Counted from the stretch's first letter, positions 27,097-35,439 are shown. The stretch: DNA of 64,000 nt from Ketobacter sp963922875 (GCA_963922875.1 CAWUJH010000011.1:84053-148052), one strand, 5' to 3'. Notes: a model not told the origin generated them from the sequence alone. A program made the numbers and translations.

Positions 27097-27470
27097 TACT
27101 CTACCCTAGTAAGACGGCGCTTGATGGTCAGTGCTCGCAGGTACTGCAGCACCGCCGCCAAAACAGCAAACGCTACCACCAAATTCATAGCAATGTGAAA
27201 ATTGGGACTTCGTAAATAAAATATTTTTGGATAGATCAGCGCAAAAATCCCAACTAACAGAAAGAAGTTAGATGATCCTCGCAACCAGGCCATTTTACCC
27301 AATAAGAACTGCTGTTCTCGCAGCGCCAACGGCAGCAAGCGTTTTGTTCTGCCTACCATCCAGGCGCTTACAACGAAATAAAGGGCCACGAATACACACA
27401 TAAAGAAGATAAAATATTTAAGCCAATTGGGGTTATATAAATACTCCAAGACTTGGTTGATAATCGTCAT
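27096..27470 (-). CDS. Small membrane protein of unknown function
   Basis: The 124-residue product has three hydrophobic segments: LKYFIFFMCVFVALYFVVSAW, SNFFLLVGIFALIYP and IAMNLVVAFAVLAAVL. A basic patch follows each inner loop. I recognise no family. I chose the ATG at 27470; a TTG at 27491 in the same frame adds seven residues with no ribosome-binding site. Its stop shares a base with the start of the copper monooxygenase fusion (TAATG), implying translational coupling. It may be a membrane partner of that protein. Confidence 0.65.
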   Translation of the reverse strand: MTIINQVLEYLYNPNWLKYFIFFMCVFVALYFVVSAWMVGRTKRLLPLALREQQFLLGKMAWLRGSSNFFLLVGIFALIYPKIFYLRSPNFHIAMNLVVAFAVLAAVLQYLRALTIKRRLTRVE

Positions 27471-27596
27471 ACTTTCGAGCCCCAAACGCAAAAACTACTA
27501 TAGCTGAATACACTTTGCAGAATAACTTAACGACCCACAAATGCTGGATCACTGTCAACAGCGCTATTGATTCCCGAGTATAAAGTGTTTTCAATG

Positions 27597-27620
27597 CCCA
27601 GAAAAGCGAGCTTTTTTGGG
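27597..27620. repeat. Inverted repeat upstream of the alpha/beta hydrolase
   Basis: CCCAGAAAAGC and GCTTTTTTGGG form an 11-bp stem (one G-T pair) with only two unpaired bases in the loop. It lies in the 216-base divergent region 27471-27686. It has no trailing T-run, so an operator or cruciform is as likely as a terminator. Confidence 0.4.
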
Positions 27621-27686
27621 TTACATCAGTAACATCTGGAACTACACTACCGTTAACAAAACTTTAATAAAATCAAATGCAGGCCT

Positions 27687-28592
27687 ATGAGCATAACGAT
27701 ACGCCAATGGAAAAACACCGGATATATAATTCGCCTTAAGGGGCATAATATCTTTTACATTGACAGCCTACATGGTAGCCCGCCTGAAGCGCCGCGCAGA
27801 GGCACTATACTACTGCTGCATGGTTACCCCACTTCAAGCTGGGATTGGGAGCGGATCTGGCCTCTGCTAGAACCAAACTATCGCCTCATAGCACTGGACT
27901 TCCTGGGTTTGGGTTTTTCCGATAAACCCTATCCTTATGAGTACCTTATTACCGAACAGGCCGATATTGTAGAAGCTCTGATAGACAAGCTGGGACTCAT
28001 CAATTTTCACGTGATGTCCCATGACTATGGCGATACCGTGGCCCAGGAGCTACTGGCTCGGCAAAATGAACGGGATGAGACCCAATGGCTTTCTTTGTGC
28101 CTGTTAAATGGTGGCATTCTACCAGAAGCCCATCGAGCCAAATGGATTCAAAAACTATTAGCCACGCCATTGGGACCCTACATCACCAAACATTTCACCA
28201 GTGAATCCTTAAAAAAAGCCATGGTGGATATTTTTGGGCCCGAGACACCACCTGATGATGAGCTTATCGCGGGGTTTTGGGAAGCCATAAATAACAACAA
28301 CGGCCGCCATACACTGCATAAACTCATTTCCTATATCAAACAACGGAAGCTGAATCGGGAACGCTGGGTCGGCGCATTACAGGAAACGAAAATACCGATT
28401 GGCATGATCAATGGTAGCCTGGATCCAATCTCCGGCAGACACATGGTCGCGCGCTATAAAGAAGTGATTGGGCCACCTTTGATGACTATTGCTCTGGAGA
28501 CCATCGGCCATTATCCGCAACTGGAATCCCCGGAGCAAACGGTGGCAGCTTACACCCAGATTTTAGAAGCTGTAACTCAGTGTGAAGGCTAA
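27687..28592 (+). CDS. Alpha/beta hydrolase with Asp nucleophile (dehalogenase/epoxide-hydrolase-like)
   Basis: This 301-residue soluble hydrolase has the oxyanion motif LLHGYPTSSWDW. Its nucleophile elbow is MSHDYGD, in which Asp113 replaces the serine of esterases. Candidate acid Asp246 (NGSLDPISG) and base His275 (IGHYPQLE) complete a triad. An Asp nucleophile is typical of haloalkane dehalogenases and epoxide hydrolases. The second halide-stabilising residue would be Trp after the nucleophile, but here it is Tyr114, which leans toward epoxide hydrolase or MEST-like proteins. Its 3' end overlaps pgpA by 30 bases, tail to tail. Confidence 0.82.
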   Translation: MSITIRQWKNTGYIIRLKGHNIFYIDSLHGSPPEAPRRGTILLLHGYPTSSWDWERIWPLLEPNYRLIALDFLGLGFSDKPYPYEYLITEQADIVEALIDKLGLINFHVMSHDYGDTVAQELLARQNERDETQWLSLCLLNGGILPEAHRAKWIQKLLATPLGPYITKHFTSESLKKAMVDIFGPETPPDDELIAGFWEAINNNNGRHTLHKLISYIKQRKLNRERWVGALQETKIPIGMINGSLDPISGRHMVARYKEVIGPPLMTIALETIGHYPQLESPEQTVAAYTQILEAVTQCEG

Positions 28593-29057
28593 ATAAATTG
28601 TCAAAGTAAGTACCGCCCAAGCCAATAGACCAGCGATTACATCGTCGATCATAATTCCCAGTCCACCGCCTACATGGCGGTCAAAGTAACGAATAGGCCA
28701 AGGCTTCCAAATATCAAACAAACGAAATAGGGCAAACCCCAATAATAACCAATACCAGGTTAAAGGCACGGCATAGAGGGTAATCCACATCCCCACAAAT
28801 TCATCCCAAACAATACCGCTATGATCATGAACCTTCCAGTCAGCGGCGGTTTTGCCACAGATATAAATGCCAACAATGGCCGCAACGCTAACCACCACCG
28901 CGTATTCTAAGGGATTTAATTGCGCCAGGAATAGAAAGGGAATCAAGGCGACGGCAGACCCCCAGGTTCCTGGCGCTTTGCTGGCGGCGCCGCTACCTAA
29001 ACCAATCGCTAAAAAGTGAATCGGATGGGTAAAGGCCGTTTTAGGGACAGAATTCAT
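28563..29057 (-). CDS. pgpA: Phosphatidylglycerophosphatase A
   Basis: PgpA dephosphorylates phosphatidylglycerophosphate in the inner membrane. The 164-residue product has family motifs GSGAASKAPGTWGS, WDEFVGMWITL and IMIDDVIAGLLAW, with four hydrophobic segments. The start at 29057 follows thiL by 14 bases, as in many gammaproteobacteria (nusB-thiL-pgpA). The final codons overlap the convergent hydrolase by 30 bases. Confidence 0.92.
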   Translation of the reverse strand: MNSVPKTAFTHPIHFLAIGLGSGAASKAPGTWGSAVALIPFLFLAQLNPLEYAVVVSVAAIVGIYICGKTAADWKVHDHSGIVWDEFVGMWITLYAVPLTWYWLLLGFALFRLFDIWKPWPIRYFDRHVGGGLGIMIDDVIAGLLAWAVLTLTIYLAFTLSYSF

Positions 29058-29071
29058 GCAACCTTGCTCTC

Positions 29072-30037
29072 TTAAAAATGTTGGAAACTGTTGGCCACCA
29101 GAATGGACTGATCGAAATAGCGTGCGATTACACCAGCTTCTGCCACCACAGTTCCGATGCGAGTCAACGGTAGCGACAATTCTTCGGCCAAATTCTGAAC
29201 CAGCACCCGCGCTTCAGTGGGCGCGGTAAAACAAAGCTCATAATCATCCCCCGCGTTGATCGCAAACTGGTAATCCTTAGGTTCTGGATTAGCAAGACAC
29301 TCCGCCAGCGGTACCCTTTCCACTTGTACCTCGGCCCCCAAACCACTGCCACTGAGCAGGTGTGCCATATCACCCAACAAACCGTCAGAAATATCAATAC
29401 AACTGGAAGCGACCCCTCGCAGCCGTTGTCCCAAGGTTATCCGAGGCAGCGGACGATTCAACCGCAAAATCGCCTGCTCTTGCGCGGCGTTCACGGGTGG
29501 CTGACCGGATTGCACCAACTGCAACCCGATGCCAGCCTCTCCCAGTTTACCCGAAACATAGATATCATCATCAAGCTGCGCTGCACCGCGGGTGATGGCC
29601 TGCCCATGCTCCACCACCCCAAGCACCTGGATAGTAATACTCAAAGGCCCTCGGGTGGTGTCACCACCGATAAGTTCGATAGGGAATGATTCCATCAGCA
29701 CAGCCAGCCCCTGGCAAAACTCCTTAACCCAGTCTGATTGGAATTCTGGCAAGGTAACACTCAAGGTAAACCAGGCAGGGTCTGCCCCCATGGCGGCAAG
29801 GTCACTAAGATTCACGGCCAATGCTTTGTAGCCAATATCAAAAGCGGAAGTGGAGCGGGGAAAATGAACACCATCAACCAAGGTGTCCGTGGATATCACT
29901 AGCTGTTGTCGAGAAGCCAGAGAAACCAGCGCGCAATCATCACCTATACCTAAGTGTAGTGTCCGACCTACGACCCGATTTTTTTCGGGTCGCGGTAGGG
30001 ATTTAAAATAGTGCTGAATAATTTCAAATTCATTCAC
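29072..30037 (-). CDS. thiL: Thiamine-monophosphate kinase
   Basis: ThiL phosphorylates thiamine phosphate to thiamine diphosphate, the cofactor of Dxs encoded elsewhere in this window. The 321-residue product carries LGIGDDCALV, STDTLVDGVHF, LAAMGADPAWFTLS and SGKLGEAGIG. The start codon is GTG at 30037 and overlaps the nusB stop as GTGA. No TPP riboswitch is expected or seen because the gene is internal to the nusB-thiL-pgpA run. Confidence 0.94.
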   Translation of the reverse strand: MNEFEIIQHYFKSLPRPEKNRVVGRTLHLGIGDDCALVSLASRQQLVISTDTLVDGVHFPRSTSAFDIGYKALAVNLSDLAAMGADPAWFTLSVTLPEFQSDWVKEFCQGLAVLMESFPIELIGGDTTRGPLSITIQVLGVVEHGQAITRGAAQLDDDIYVSGKLGEAGIGLQLVQSGQPPVNAAQEQAILRLNRPLPRITLGQRLRGVASSCIDISDGLLGDMAHLLSGSGLGAEVQVERVPLAECLANPEPKDYQFAINAGDDYELCFTAPTEARVLVQNLAEELSLPLTRIGTVVAEAGVIARYFDQSILVANSFQHF

Positions 30038-30483
30038 GATTTTTTCAGTTCAACGACACGGAGTTTTTGTGCCACTTTATCCAATACACCATTGACGTAT
30101 TTGTGGCTTTCATCAGCACCAAAGTATTTTGCCAGTTCAATGGCCTCATTGATGACCACTTTAAAGGGTACGTCCACTCGCTTACTGAGTTCGTAACTGC
30201 CAATTCGTAAAATAGCTAACTCCACTCGATCCAATTCGCTGATATCACGATCCAAATACGGCTTGAAGTAGTCATCCAACTCATTGATACATTTTGGTAT
30301 CTCATGCAGCAGCTCATGAAAATACGCAACATCAGTTTTACGCATGTCATTGTCCACCCGAAACTGCGATTCAATTTCATTGAGTGGCGCACCGGTCATG
30401 TGCCATTGATACAAGGCCTGAACTGAAAAACGGCGCGCTTTGCGGCGCGCTGCGGGTAAAGGCTTACTGGGAGAATTACTCAT
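30034..30483 (-). CDS. nusB: NusB, transcription antitermination factor
   Basis: NusB binds boxA RNA with NusE (S10) in rRNA antitermination. The 149-residue helical product shows AARRKARRFSVQALYQW near the N-terminus. It continues with LDRVELAILRIGSYEL and VVINEAIELAKYFGADESHKYVNGVLD at the C-terminus. It follows ribH by 18 bases. The ribH-nusB-thiL order is the common one. Confidence 0.96.
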   Translation of the reverse strand: MSNSPSKPLPAARRKARRFSVQALYQWHMTGAPLNEIESQFRVDNDMRKTDVAYFHELLHEIPKCINELDDYFKPYLDRDISELDRVELAILRIGSYELSKRVDVPFKVVINEAIELAKYFGADESHKYVNGVLDKVAQKLRVVELKKS

Positions 30484-30501
30484 AACTGTTGCTTTAGCTC
30501 A

Positions 30502-30972
30502 CTAAAGATTGCGAATGACACTCACCATTTCCAACGCTCCCATGGCCGCCTCGGCACCTTTATTGCCGGCCTTGGTACCTGAGCGTTCAATGGCTTGTTC
30601 AATACTGTCTGTGGTTAGTACGCCGAAAGAAATAGGGATTCCCGTATCCAGCATGACACTGGCCACACCCTTGGTACACTCACCGGCTACATAATCAAAA
30701 TGGGGAGTACCACCACGAATCACAGCACCCAACGCAATGATGGCATCAGGCTTGCGCTTGTCGGCCACACACTTTACCGCCAAGGGCAATTCAAAGGCGC
30801 CTGGTACGCGAATAACTTCGATGTTCTTTTCCAGCACGCCATGACGCATCAAAGCGTCTATGGCACCAGTCAGCAGGCTTTCAACCACAAAGCTGTTAAA
30901 ACGCGCTACAACAATAGAAAAGCGGGCGTCCACTTCACGAAAGTTACCCTCAATTACGGTGATGTTGTTCAT
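30502..30972 (-). CDS. ribH: 6,7-dimethyl-8-ribityllumazine synthase
   Basis: RibH condenses the pyrimidinedione intermediate with dihydroxybutanone phosphate, the penultimate riboflavin step. The 156-residue product has RVPGAFELPLA, GAVIRGGTPHFDYVA (general-acid His) and FGVLTTDSIEQAIERSG. It follows ribBA by 17 bases. Confidence 0.96.
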   Translation of the reverse strand: MNNITVIEGNFREVDARFSIVVARFNSFVVESLLTGAIDALMRHGVLEKNIEVIRVPGAFELPLAVKCVADKRKPDAIIALGAVIRGGTPHFDYVAGECTKGVASVMLDTGIPISFGVLTTDSIEQAIERSGTKAGNKGAEAAMGALEMVSVIRNL

Positions 30973-30989
30973 ACAATGCTACCTTATCG

Positions 30990-32132
30990 TTATTCACTAA
31001 TAATTTCGTTACCGTTACTGTCGATATACTCGACTATTTCCAGATCAAATCCGGACAACGCGTTAAACCGCATAGGTGAACTAAGCAGACGCATTTTGCT
31101 AACGCCCAATTCACGTAAGATTTGCGAACCGGTGCCTATGGTCCGATAAATCCCCTTGCCATCGCCAGTGGTGGGACGCGCGGGCAACCGGCCACTGTAA
31201 AAACTATCCACCAGATCCTCGATATTGTGCCCTTCAAAAGAATCTCCCAGCAATAGAATTACGCCAGGGTCATTTTGTTGCCCTAGAAATTCCAAGGATT
31301 TTGCCAGACTCCAGCCACTGGATTTCTCTCGCACGGCCTGCATCAAATCCCGCAAGGGATCGGCTACATGAACCCGAACGTAGGGTGCAGTGCAATTGGC
31401 CACGTCACCTTTCAACAACGCAATGTGGCTCTGACTATCGATTAAATCACGGAACAAAACGAGTTCGAATTCACCGAACACAGTAGCAAAACGTTCTCTG
31501 CGTACTTGCTCAATGGTTTGCTCATTGACGGTTCGGTAATGAATTAAATCAGCAATCGTGCCAATTTTCAGACCATAGGTTTCCGCAAATTTTTCCAGAT
31601 CCGGCCGCCGCGCCATAGTGCCGTCTTCATTAATAATTTCAACAATAACGGATGAAGCTTCCAAGCCCGCCAAGCGCGCCAGATCGCAACCTGCCTCCGT
31701 ATGCCCTGCGCGCCGCAAAACACCCCCAGGCTGGGCCATGATAGGAAACACATGGCCAGGCTGCACAATATCCGCTGGCTTGGCATCGCGAGCCACGGCC
31801 GCTTGCACCGTGCGTGCGCGATCCGCCGCCGATATGCCGGTACTGACACCTTCCGCCGCTTCAATGGACAGGGTAAAATTGGTGCCGAACTGCGAGCCGT
31901 TGGCCCCGGCCACCATCAAGGGTAAGTTCAATTGCTGGCAACGCTCCCGCGTCATGGTCAAACACACCAAGCCACGAGCGTTCTTGATCATAAAATTAAT
32001 ATCTTCAGGCCTGACCATGGACGAGGCCATCACCAGATCACCTTCATTTTCCCGGTCTTCATCGTCCATTAGTATCACCATTTTGCCATGGCGAATATCT
32101 TCGATGAGTTCTTCCACTGTGTTCAATTGCAT
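30990..32132 (-). CDS. ribBA: RibBA-type protein: DHBP synthase with degenerate GTP cyclohydrolase II domain
   Basis: The N-terminal domain (1-200) is 3,4-dihydroxy-2-butanone-4-phosphate synthase, with MDDEDRENEGDLVMA, GISAADRARTV and RAGHTEAGCDLARLAGL. The C-terminal domain (about 205-380) aligns with GTP cyclohydrolase II. It lacks the zinc-binding pattern SECLTGD...RCDCG: the corresponding stretch reads VHVADPLRDLMQAV, without the cysteines. That half is probably not catalytic, as in pseudomonad RibBX proteins, so a functional ribA is expected elsewhere. It lies between ribE and ribH on the same strand. Confidence 0.9.
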   Translation of the reverse strand: MQLNTVEELIEDIRHGKMVILMDDEDRENEGDLVMASSMVRPEDINFMIKNARGLVCLTMTRERCQQLNLPLMVAGANGSQFGTNFTLSIEAAEGVSTGISAADRARTVQAAVARDAKPADIVQPGHVFPIMAQPGGVLRRAGHTEAGCDLARLAGLEASSVIVEIINEDGTMARRPDLEKFAETYGLKIGTIADLIHYRTVNEQTIEQVRRERFATVFGEFELVLFRDLIDSQSHIALLKGDVANCTAPYVRVHVADPLRDLMQAVREKSSGWSLAKSLEFLGQQNDPGVILLLGDSFEGHNIEDLVDSFYSGRLPARPTTGDGKGIYRTIGTGSQILRELGVSKMRLLSSPMRFNALSGFDLEIVEYIDSNGNEIISE

Positions 32133-32158
32133 AATCTATTTGCCTTTACTCATTGGGC

Positions 32159-32824
32159 TTATGGCTTAAGAAATCCATTTTCAGCCAGAAATTCCATACT
32201 GATATCACTGTGACTCGAGGCCTCTGCTGCTTTTTCTCCCAGCAATAGCCGCTCTAAATAACGCGCAATAACATCCACTTCCAAGTTAACGGCCACACCG
32301 GGTTTCCAAAGATCAACTGTGGTTTCCTGAGCAGTATGGGGAACAATGTTTAAATCAAACACTGATCCCGCCACCGCGTTAACCGTCAAACTGATGCCAT
32401 CCACACAAATAGAGCCTTTGTGGGCGATGTATTTTGCCAGCTCATTTTCGGCTTTAATTTTAAAGTGAATAGAACGGGCGTCTTCAAAGCGGCTAACCAC
32501 TTCACCCAAACCATCCACATGACCGGAAACAATATGGCCGCCTAATCGACTGGAAGGCGTCAACGCCTTTTCCAAATTCACCGGCGCACCATTCTTCAGC
32601 TGTTTAAAACTGGTATGCTTTAGGGTTTCCACTGACACATCAGCCCAAAATCCATCACCCGGTAACGCAACGGCGGTAAGGCAAACACCATTAACCGCAA
32701 TGCTGTCGCCCAGTTTAACATCCGTTAAATCCAGTTTGCCCGTTGCAATACGCAGGCGGACATCACCCCCTTTGGGCTCCATGCTCACTATAGAACCAAC
32801 CGCTTCGATAATTCCGGTAAACAT
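32159..32824 (-). CDS. ribE: Riboflavin synthase alpha chain
   Basis: RibE dismutates two lumazine molecules to riboflavin. The 221-residue product has the invariant MFTGIIEAVG start and two lumazine-binding repeats (about 1-97 and 98-195). Each carries an S-I-A/C-V-(N/D)-G-(V/I) motif: DSIAVNGVCLT and GSICVDGISLT. It starts one base after the ribD stop. Confidence 0.95.
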   Translation of the reverse strand: MFTGIIEAVGSIVSMEPKGGDVRLRIATGKLDLTDVKLGDSIAVNGVCLTAVALPGDGFWADVSVETLKHTSFKQLKNGAPVNLEKALTPSSRLGGHIVSGHVDGLGEVVSRFEDARSIHFKIKAENELAKYIAHKGSICVDGISLTVNAVAGSVFDLNIVPHTAQETTVDLWKPGVAVNLEVDVIARYLERLLLGEKAAEASSHSDISMEFLAENGFLKP

Positions 32825-32825
32825 C

Positions 32826-33989
32826 TCAACGACTCCACTGATAGGTCATACGCAAATCCTGATCAAAATGCTTCAGATCTACGAGTTCAAGTTGCTTGGC
32901 CTGCGCCATACGTTCGATGTGATCCATCTTTAAAGCGGGTTGAGCCTGGCTGCCTAACAGTTTTGGTGCCATATAGCAGAGCCATTGATCCACCAAATCC
33001 TGCGCCACGAAACTGCCCGCCAGGGTACCCCCGGCCTCAACCAACACTTCATTTATTTCCTGTGCAGCCAGGTACCGCAATAAAGGTTCCAGCGCCACTC
33101 CTCGCTGACTGTCCGGCAAACACAGGATGTCAGCACCCACAGCTTTTAAAGCGGCCGACCGTTGCGGGTTTTCAACCCGGCATACCATCAGTGTTCGCCC
33201 TGGTTCGAGGAACAATTTTGCTTGTGGAGGTGTTCGAAGATCAGAATCCACAATGACCCGCAAGGGTTGCTGTGGCTGACAATCCAACGGCCAGTACCAA
33301 GTGCCTTTGAATTCATCTAGTGAAGTGGTTCCAGACCATTGATCAGTGCGCACCGTGAGCGCCGGATCATCCGCCAACACCGTACCTACGCCGGTAACGA
33401 TAGCTGAGGACCTGGCCCGCCAACGCTGCACATCGCGGCGCGCGGCCGCACCCGTGACCCATTGGCTTTCACCACTGGCCATGGCAATTCGACCATCCAC
33501 ACTCATGGCGGTTTTCACCGTAACCCAAGGTATGCCGGTACGCATACGTTTAACAAATCCTGGGTTAAGGGCGGCTGCCTGCGCTGACATTAGTCCACCT
33601 TCCGCCACAATACCCGCCGCTTGCAATTTCTGCTGACCGCGTCCGGCGACCTGCGGGTTAGGATCTTCCATGGCAAACACCACACGCTTAACACCAGCGG
33701 CGATCAAGCCATCGGCACAAGGCGGCGTTTTACCCTGATGGCTGCAAGGTTCCAGGCTTACATACACCGTAGCCCCTTTAGCGGCAATCCCCGCTGCTTT
33801 GAGCGCGTTCACCTCGGCGTGCCCCTGACCGGCCACCTGATGCCAGCCACGTCCCACAACATGACCATCGGCCACTATGACACACCCCACCCGAGGGTTC
33901 GGCGCACAGGTATACAACCCGCGCTGCGCCAGTCGGATAGCCTCAGCCATAAAGCGATGATCTGCTTGTGAAAAGAGCGTAGCGGTCAT
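32826..33989 (-). CDS. ribD: Bifunctional riboflavin deaminase/reductase
   Basis: RibD deaminates and then reduces the pyrimidine intermediate of riboflavin synthesis. The 387-residue product has an N-terminal zinc deaminase (HAEVNAL, EPCSHQGKTPPCADGL). The C-terminal NADPH reductase has PWVTVKTAMSVDGRIA. It heads ribD-ribE-ribBA-ribH-nusB-thiL-pgpA. The ribosome-binding AGGACC is unusually close to the ATG and is duplicated 11 bases upstream. Confidence 0.95.
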   Translation of the reverse strand: MTATLFSQADHRFMAEAIRLAQRGLYTCAPNPRVGCVIVADGHVVGRGWHQVAGQGHAEVNALKAAGIAAKGATVYVSLEPCSHQGKTPPCADGLIAAGVKRVVFAMEDPNPQVAGRGQQKLQAAGIVAEGGLMSAQAAALNPGFVKRMRTGIPWVTVKTAMSVDGRIAMASGESQWVTGAAARRDVQRWRARSSAIVTGVGTVLADDPALTVRTDQWSGTTSLDEFKGTWYWPLDCQPQQPLRVIVDSDLRTPPQAKLFLEPGRTLMVCRVENPQRSAALKAVGADILCLPDSQRGVALEPLLRYLAAQEINEVLVEAGGTLAGSFVAQDLVDQWLCYMAPKLLGSQAQPALKMDHIERMAQAKQLELVDLKHFDQDLRMTYQWSR

Positions 33990-34008
33990 GGTCCTAATAG
34001 GGTCCTAA
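33990..34008. repeat. 11-bp-spaced direct repeat in the ribD leader
   Basis: GGTCCTAA occurs at 33990-33997 and 34001-34008, an 11-base period. Read on the minus strand it is TTAGGACC twice, and the copy next to ATG supplies the only Shine-Dalgarno-like bases. It may be a slipped duplication of the ribosome-binding site or a small operator. Confidence 0.5.
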
Positions 34009-34028
34009 CCAAAAAATTTGGGGCGCAG

Positions 34029-34037
34029 AGTATAACA
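34029..34037 (-). promoter_or_regulatory. Extended -10 promoter candidate for the rib operon
   Basis: On the minus strand TGT-TATACT is an extended -10 element, 40-48 bases upstream of the ribD ATG and just after the nrdR stop. No good -35 is visible. No FMN riboswitch fits in the remaining leader. Confidence 0.45.
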
Positions 34038-34046
34038 TATCTACTA

Positions 34047-34520
34047 TTACTTACTCTGTTTTACCTGGGAATTGCTTTGTAAGCGGGCAATTTCGTCTGA
34101 AAATTGGCTAAGGTCTTGAAAATCCCGGTAAACTGATGCGAAGCGCACATAAGCCACTTGATCAATTTCCCGCAGAGCGTCCATTACTTGTTCGCCTACT
34201 GCCCGCGAGGGAAGCTCGCGCTCCCCTGTCGCACGCAATTTATGACAAATTTTAGTAATGGCGGTTTCCACAACATCCACACCCACTGGCCGCTTTTCCA
34301 GCGCTCGTTGAATGCCACTGCGTAGTTTATTTTCATCGAAAGGCTCCCGAGTGCCATCGGACTTTACCACTTTGGGCATTAGTAACTCTGCAGTTTCATA
34401 AGTAGTGAAGCGCTCACTGCAGGCTAAACATTCACGTCGTCGCCGAATCTGGTTGCCTTCGGCCACCAGCCGGGAATCGATCACTTTGGTATCATCGGCA
34501 TTACAAAATGGACAATGCAT
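34047..34520 (-). CDS. nrdR: NrdR, transcriptional repressor of ribonucleotide reductase genes
   Basis: NrdR senses ATP/dATP through an ATP-cone and represses nrd operons. The 157-residue product has the zinc ribbon CPFCNADD...CLACSERF and an ATP-cone (VVKSDGTREPFDENKLRSGI). I chose the ATG at 34520 (MHCPFCNADDTKV), the invariant family start. An in-frame ATG at 34559 would add 13 residues and overlap the upstream gene. It lies directly upstream of ribD, a common gene order. Confidence 0.95.
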   Translation of the reverse strand: MHCPFCNADDTKVIDSRLVAEGNQIRRRRECLACSERFTTYETAELLMPKVVKSDGTREPFDENKLRSGIQRALEKRPVGVDVVETAITKICHKLRATGERELPSRAVGEQVMDALREIDQVAYVRFASVYRDFQDLSQFSDEIARLQSNSQVKQSK

Positions 34521-34548
34521 ATTGTGGTTTCTCCCAACCCCTTTTGGC

Positions 34549-35004
34549 CTAAAGCGCAACCGCTGTTTTATCCAATACTTTGCGCATCACAAAGCTGGAA
34601 TGCACCCCGGATACCCCATCGATCCGAGTCAGTTTACCTAATAAAAAGGCCTGGAAATGATCCATATCCTTTACTAACACCTTGAGCACATAATCCGCCG
34701 TTTGCCCGGTTACGAGATAACAGGACTGCACTTCAGGAAATTCTGCCACTTTACCTTCAAAATGGGCGAAGCGTTCGGGGGTATGTCGATCCATAGAGAT
34801 TTGTATCAAGGCCGTCATTTTGAGCCCCAGGGCATCGGGATTCAACAGAGCGACGTAACGGTCGATGATACCATCATCCTCTAATTGGCGTACCCGTCGT
34901 AAACAGGGCGAAGGTGACAGCCCAATCTGTTCGGCCAGCTCCTGGTTGCTGATCTTGCCTTCCCTCTGCAAGATTTCAAGAATATGCGTATCGTACTTGT
35001 CCAT
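34549..35004 (-). CDS. Lrp/AsnC family transcriptional regulator
   Basis: The 151-residue product has an N-terminal winged helix-turn-helix (ILQREGKISNQELAEQIGLSPSPCLRRVRQLE). The C-terminal RAM/ligand domain has CYLVTGQTADYVLKVLV. The family senses amino acids and binds DNA as dimers to hexadecamers. The long C-terminal match to Lrp is good, but the specific ligand cannot be assigned. It ends 28 bases before the nrdR start on the same strand. Confidence 0.88.
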   Translation of the reverse strand: MDKYDTHILEILQREGKISNQELAEQIGLSPSPCLRRVRQLEDDGIIDRYVALLNPDALGLKMTALIQISMDRHTPERFAHFEGKVAEFPEVQSCYLVTGQTADYVLKVLVKDMDHFQAFLLGKLTRIDGVSGVHSSFVMRKVLDKTAVAL

Positions 35005-35364
35005 CCGTTAAAATTCCCATGAAATGCGCAATATTCTTTCATTATAAACCCCAATTTAAAGCGTCAGGTAACAACTTACCGCATTTTTTAGGCATAACGC
35101 CCAATGCAGTGGCAAGCTCATGTCGAGCTTTTTTACAGATCATTTATTGCACAAATTGAGCAATTCCAAGCGACTACCTACGCCCATGTAGTGCTTATAT
35201 GACGCCTGTTTTAGGGAGGCTGGATTTGGTAAGAAATCACATAACAGTGCGAATTGTGAATAGTTCCCGTGAGGTGTCGGCAATTTTTACAGAGACTGAA
35301 GCAGTTTGTGAAATATTTACACTATATTATTGATTTATATGCTGTATTCTCGGAGGCACAGTAA
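35005..35364. other. Intergenic region between lrp-like and the exopolysaccharide transferase
   Basis: This 360-base AT-rich region holds the promoters of two divergent transcription units. TGTGA-n6-TACAC at 35307-35322 is close to a CRP/Vfr half-site pair but misses the second half (TCACA) by several bases. No RNA gene or protein-coding frame is supported. Confidence 0.5.
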
Positions 35365-35439
35365 ATGCATACGGTAATGCACTTCCGGCGATTCATGGCT
35401 GGCCTGATTAATAAAGAACTAACCGACTGCTTCACTTGA
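35365..35439 (+). CDS. Possible 24-codon leader ORF before the exopolysaccharide transferase
   Basis: ATG at 35365 is preceded by CGGAGG (35351-35356), the best ribosome-binding site in this region. The frame encodes 24 residues (MHTVMHFRRFMAGLINKELT and four more) and ends in TGA at 35437. It has no run of a single amino acid to suggest attenuation. The transferase frame is in another register with only a weak site. It may be a leader peptide that couples translation to the transferase. Confidence 0.35.
   Translation: MHTVMHFRRFMAGLINKELTDCFT

Noticed and set aside
32133..32158. Possible FMN riboswitch before ribBA
   Set aside because: Only 26 bases separate ribE and ribBA, and the ribD leader is also too short for an RFN element.
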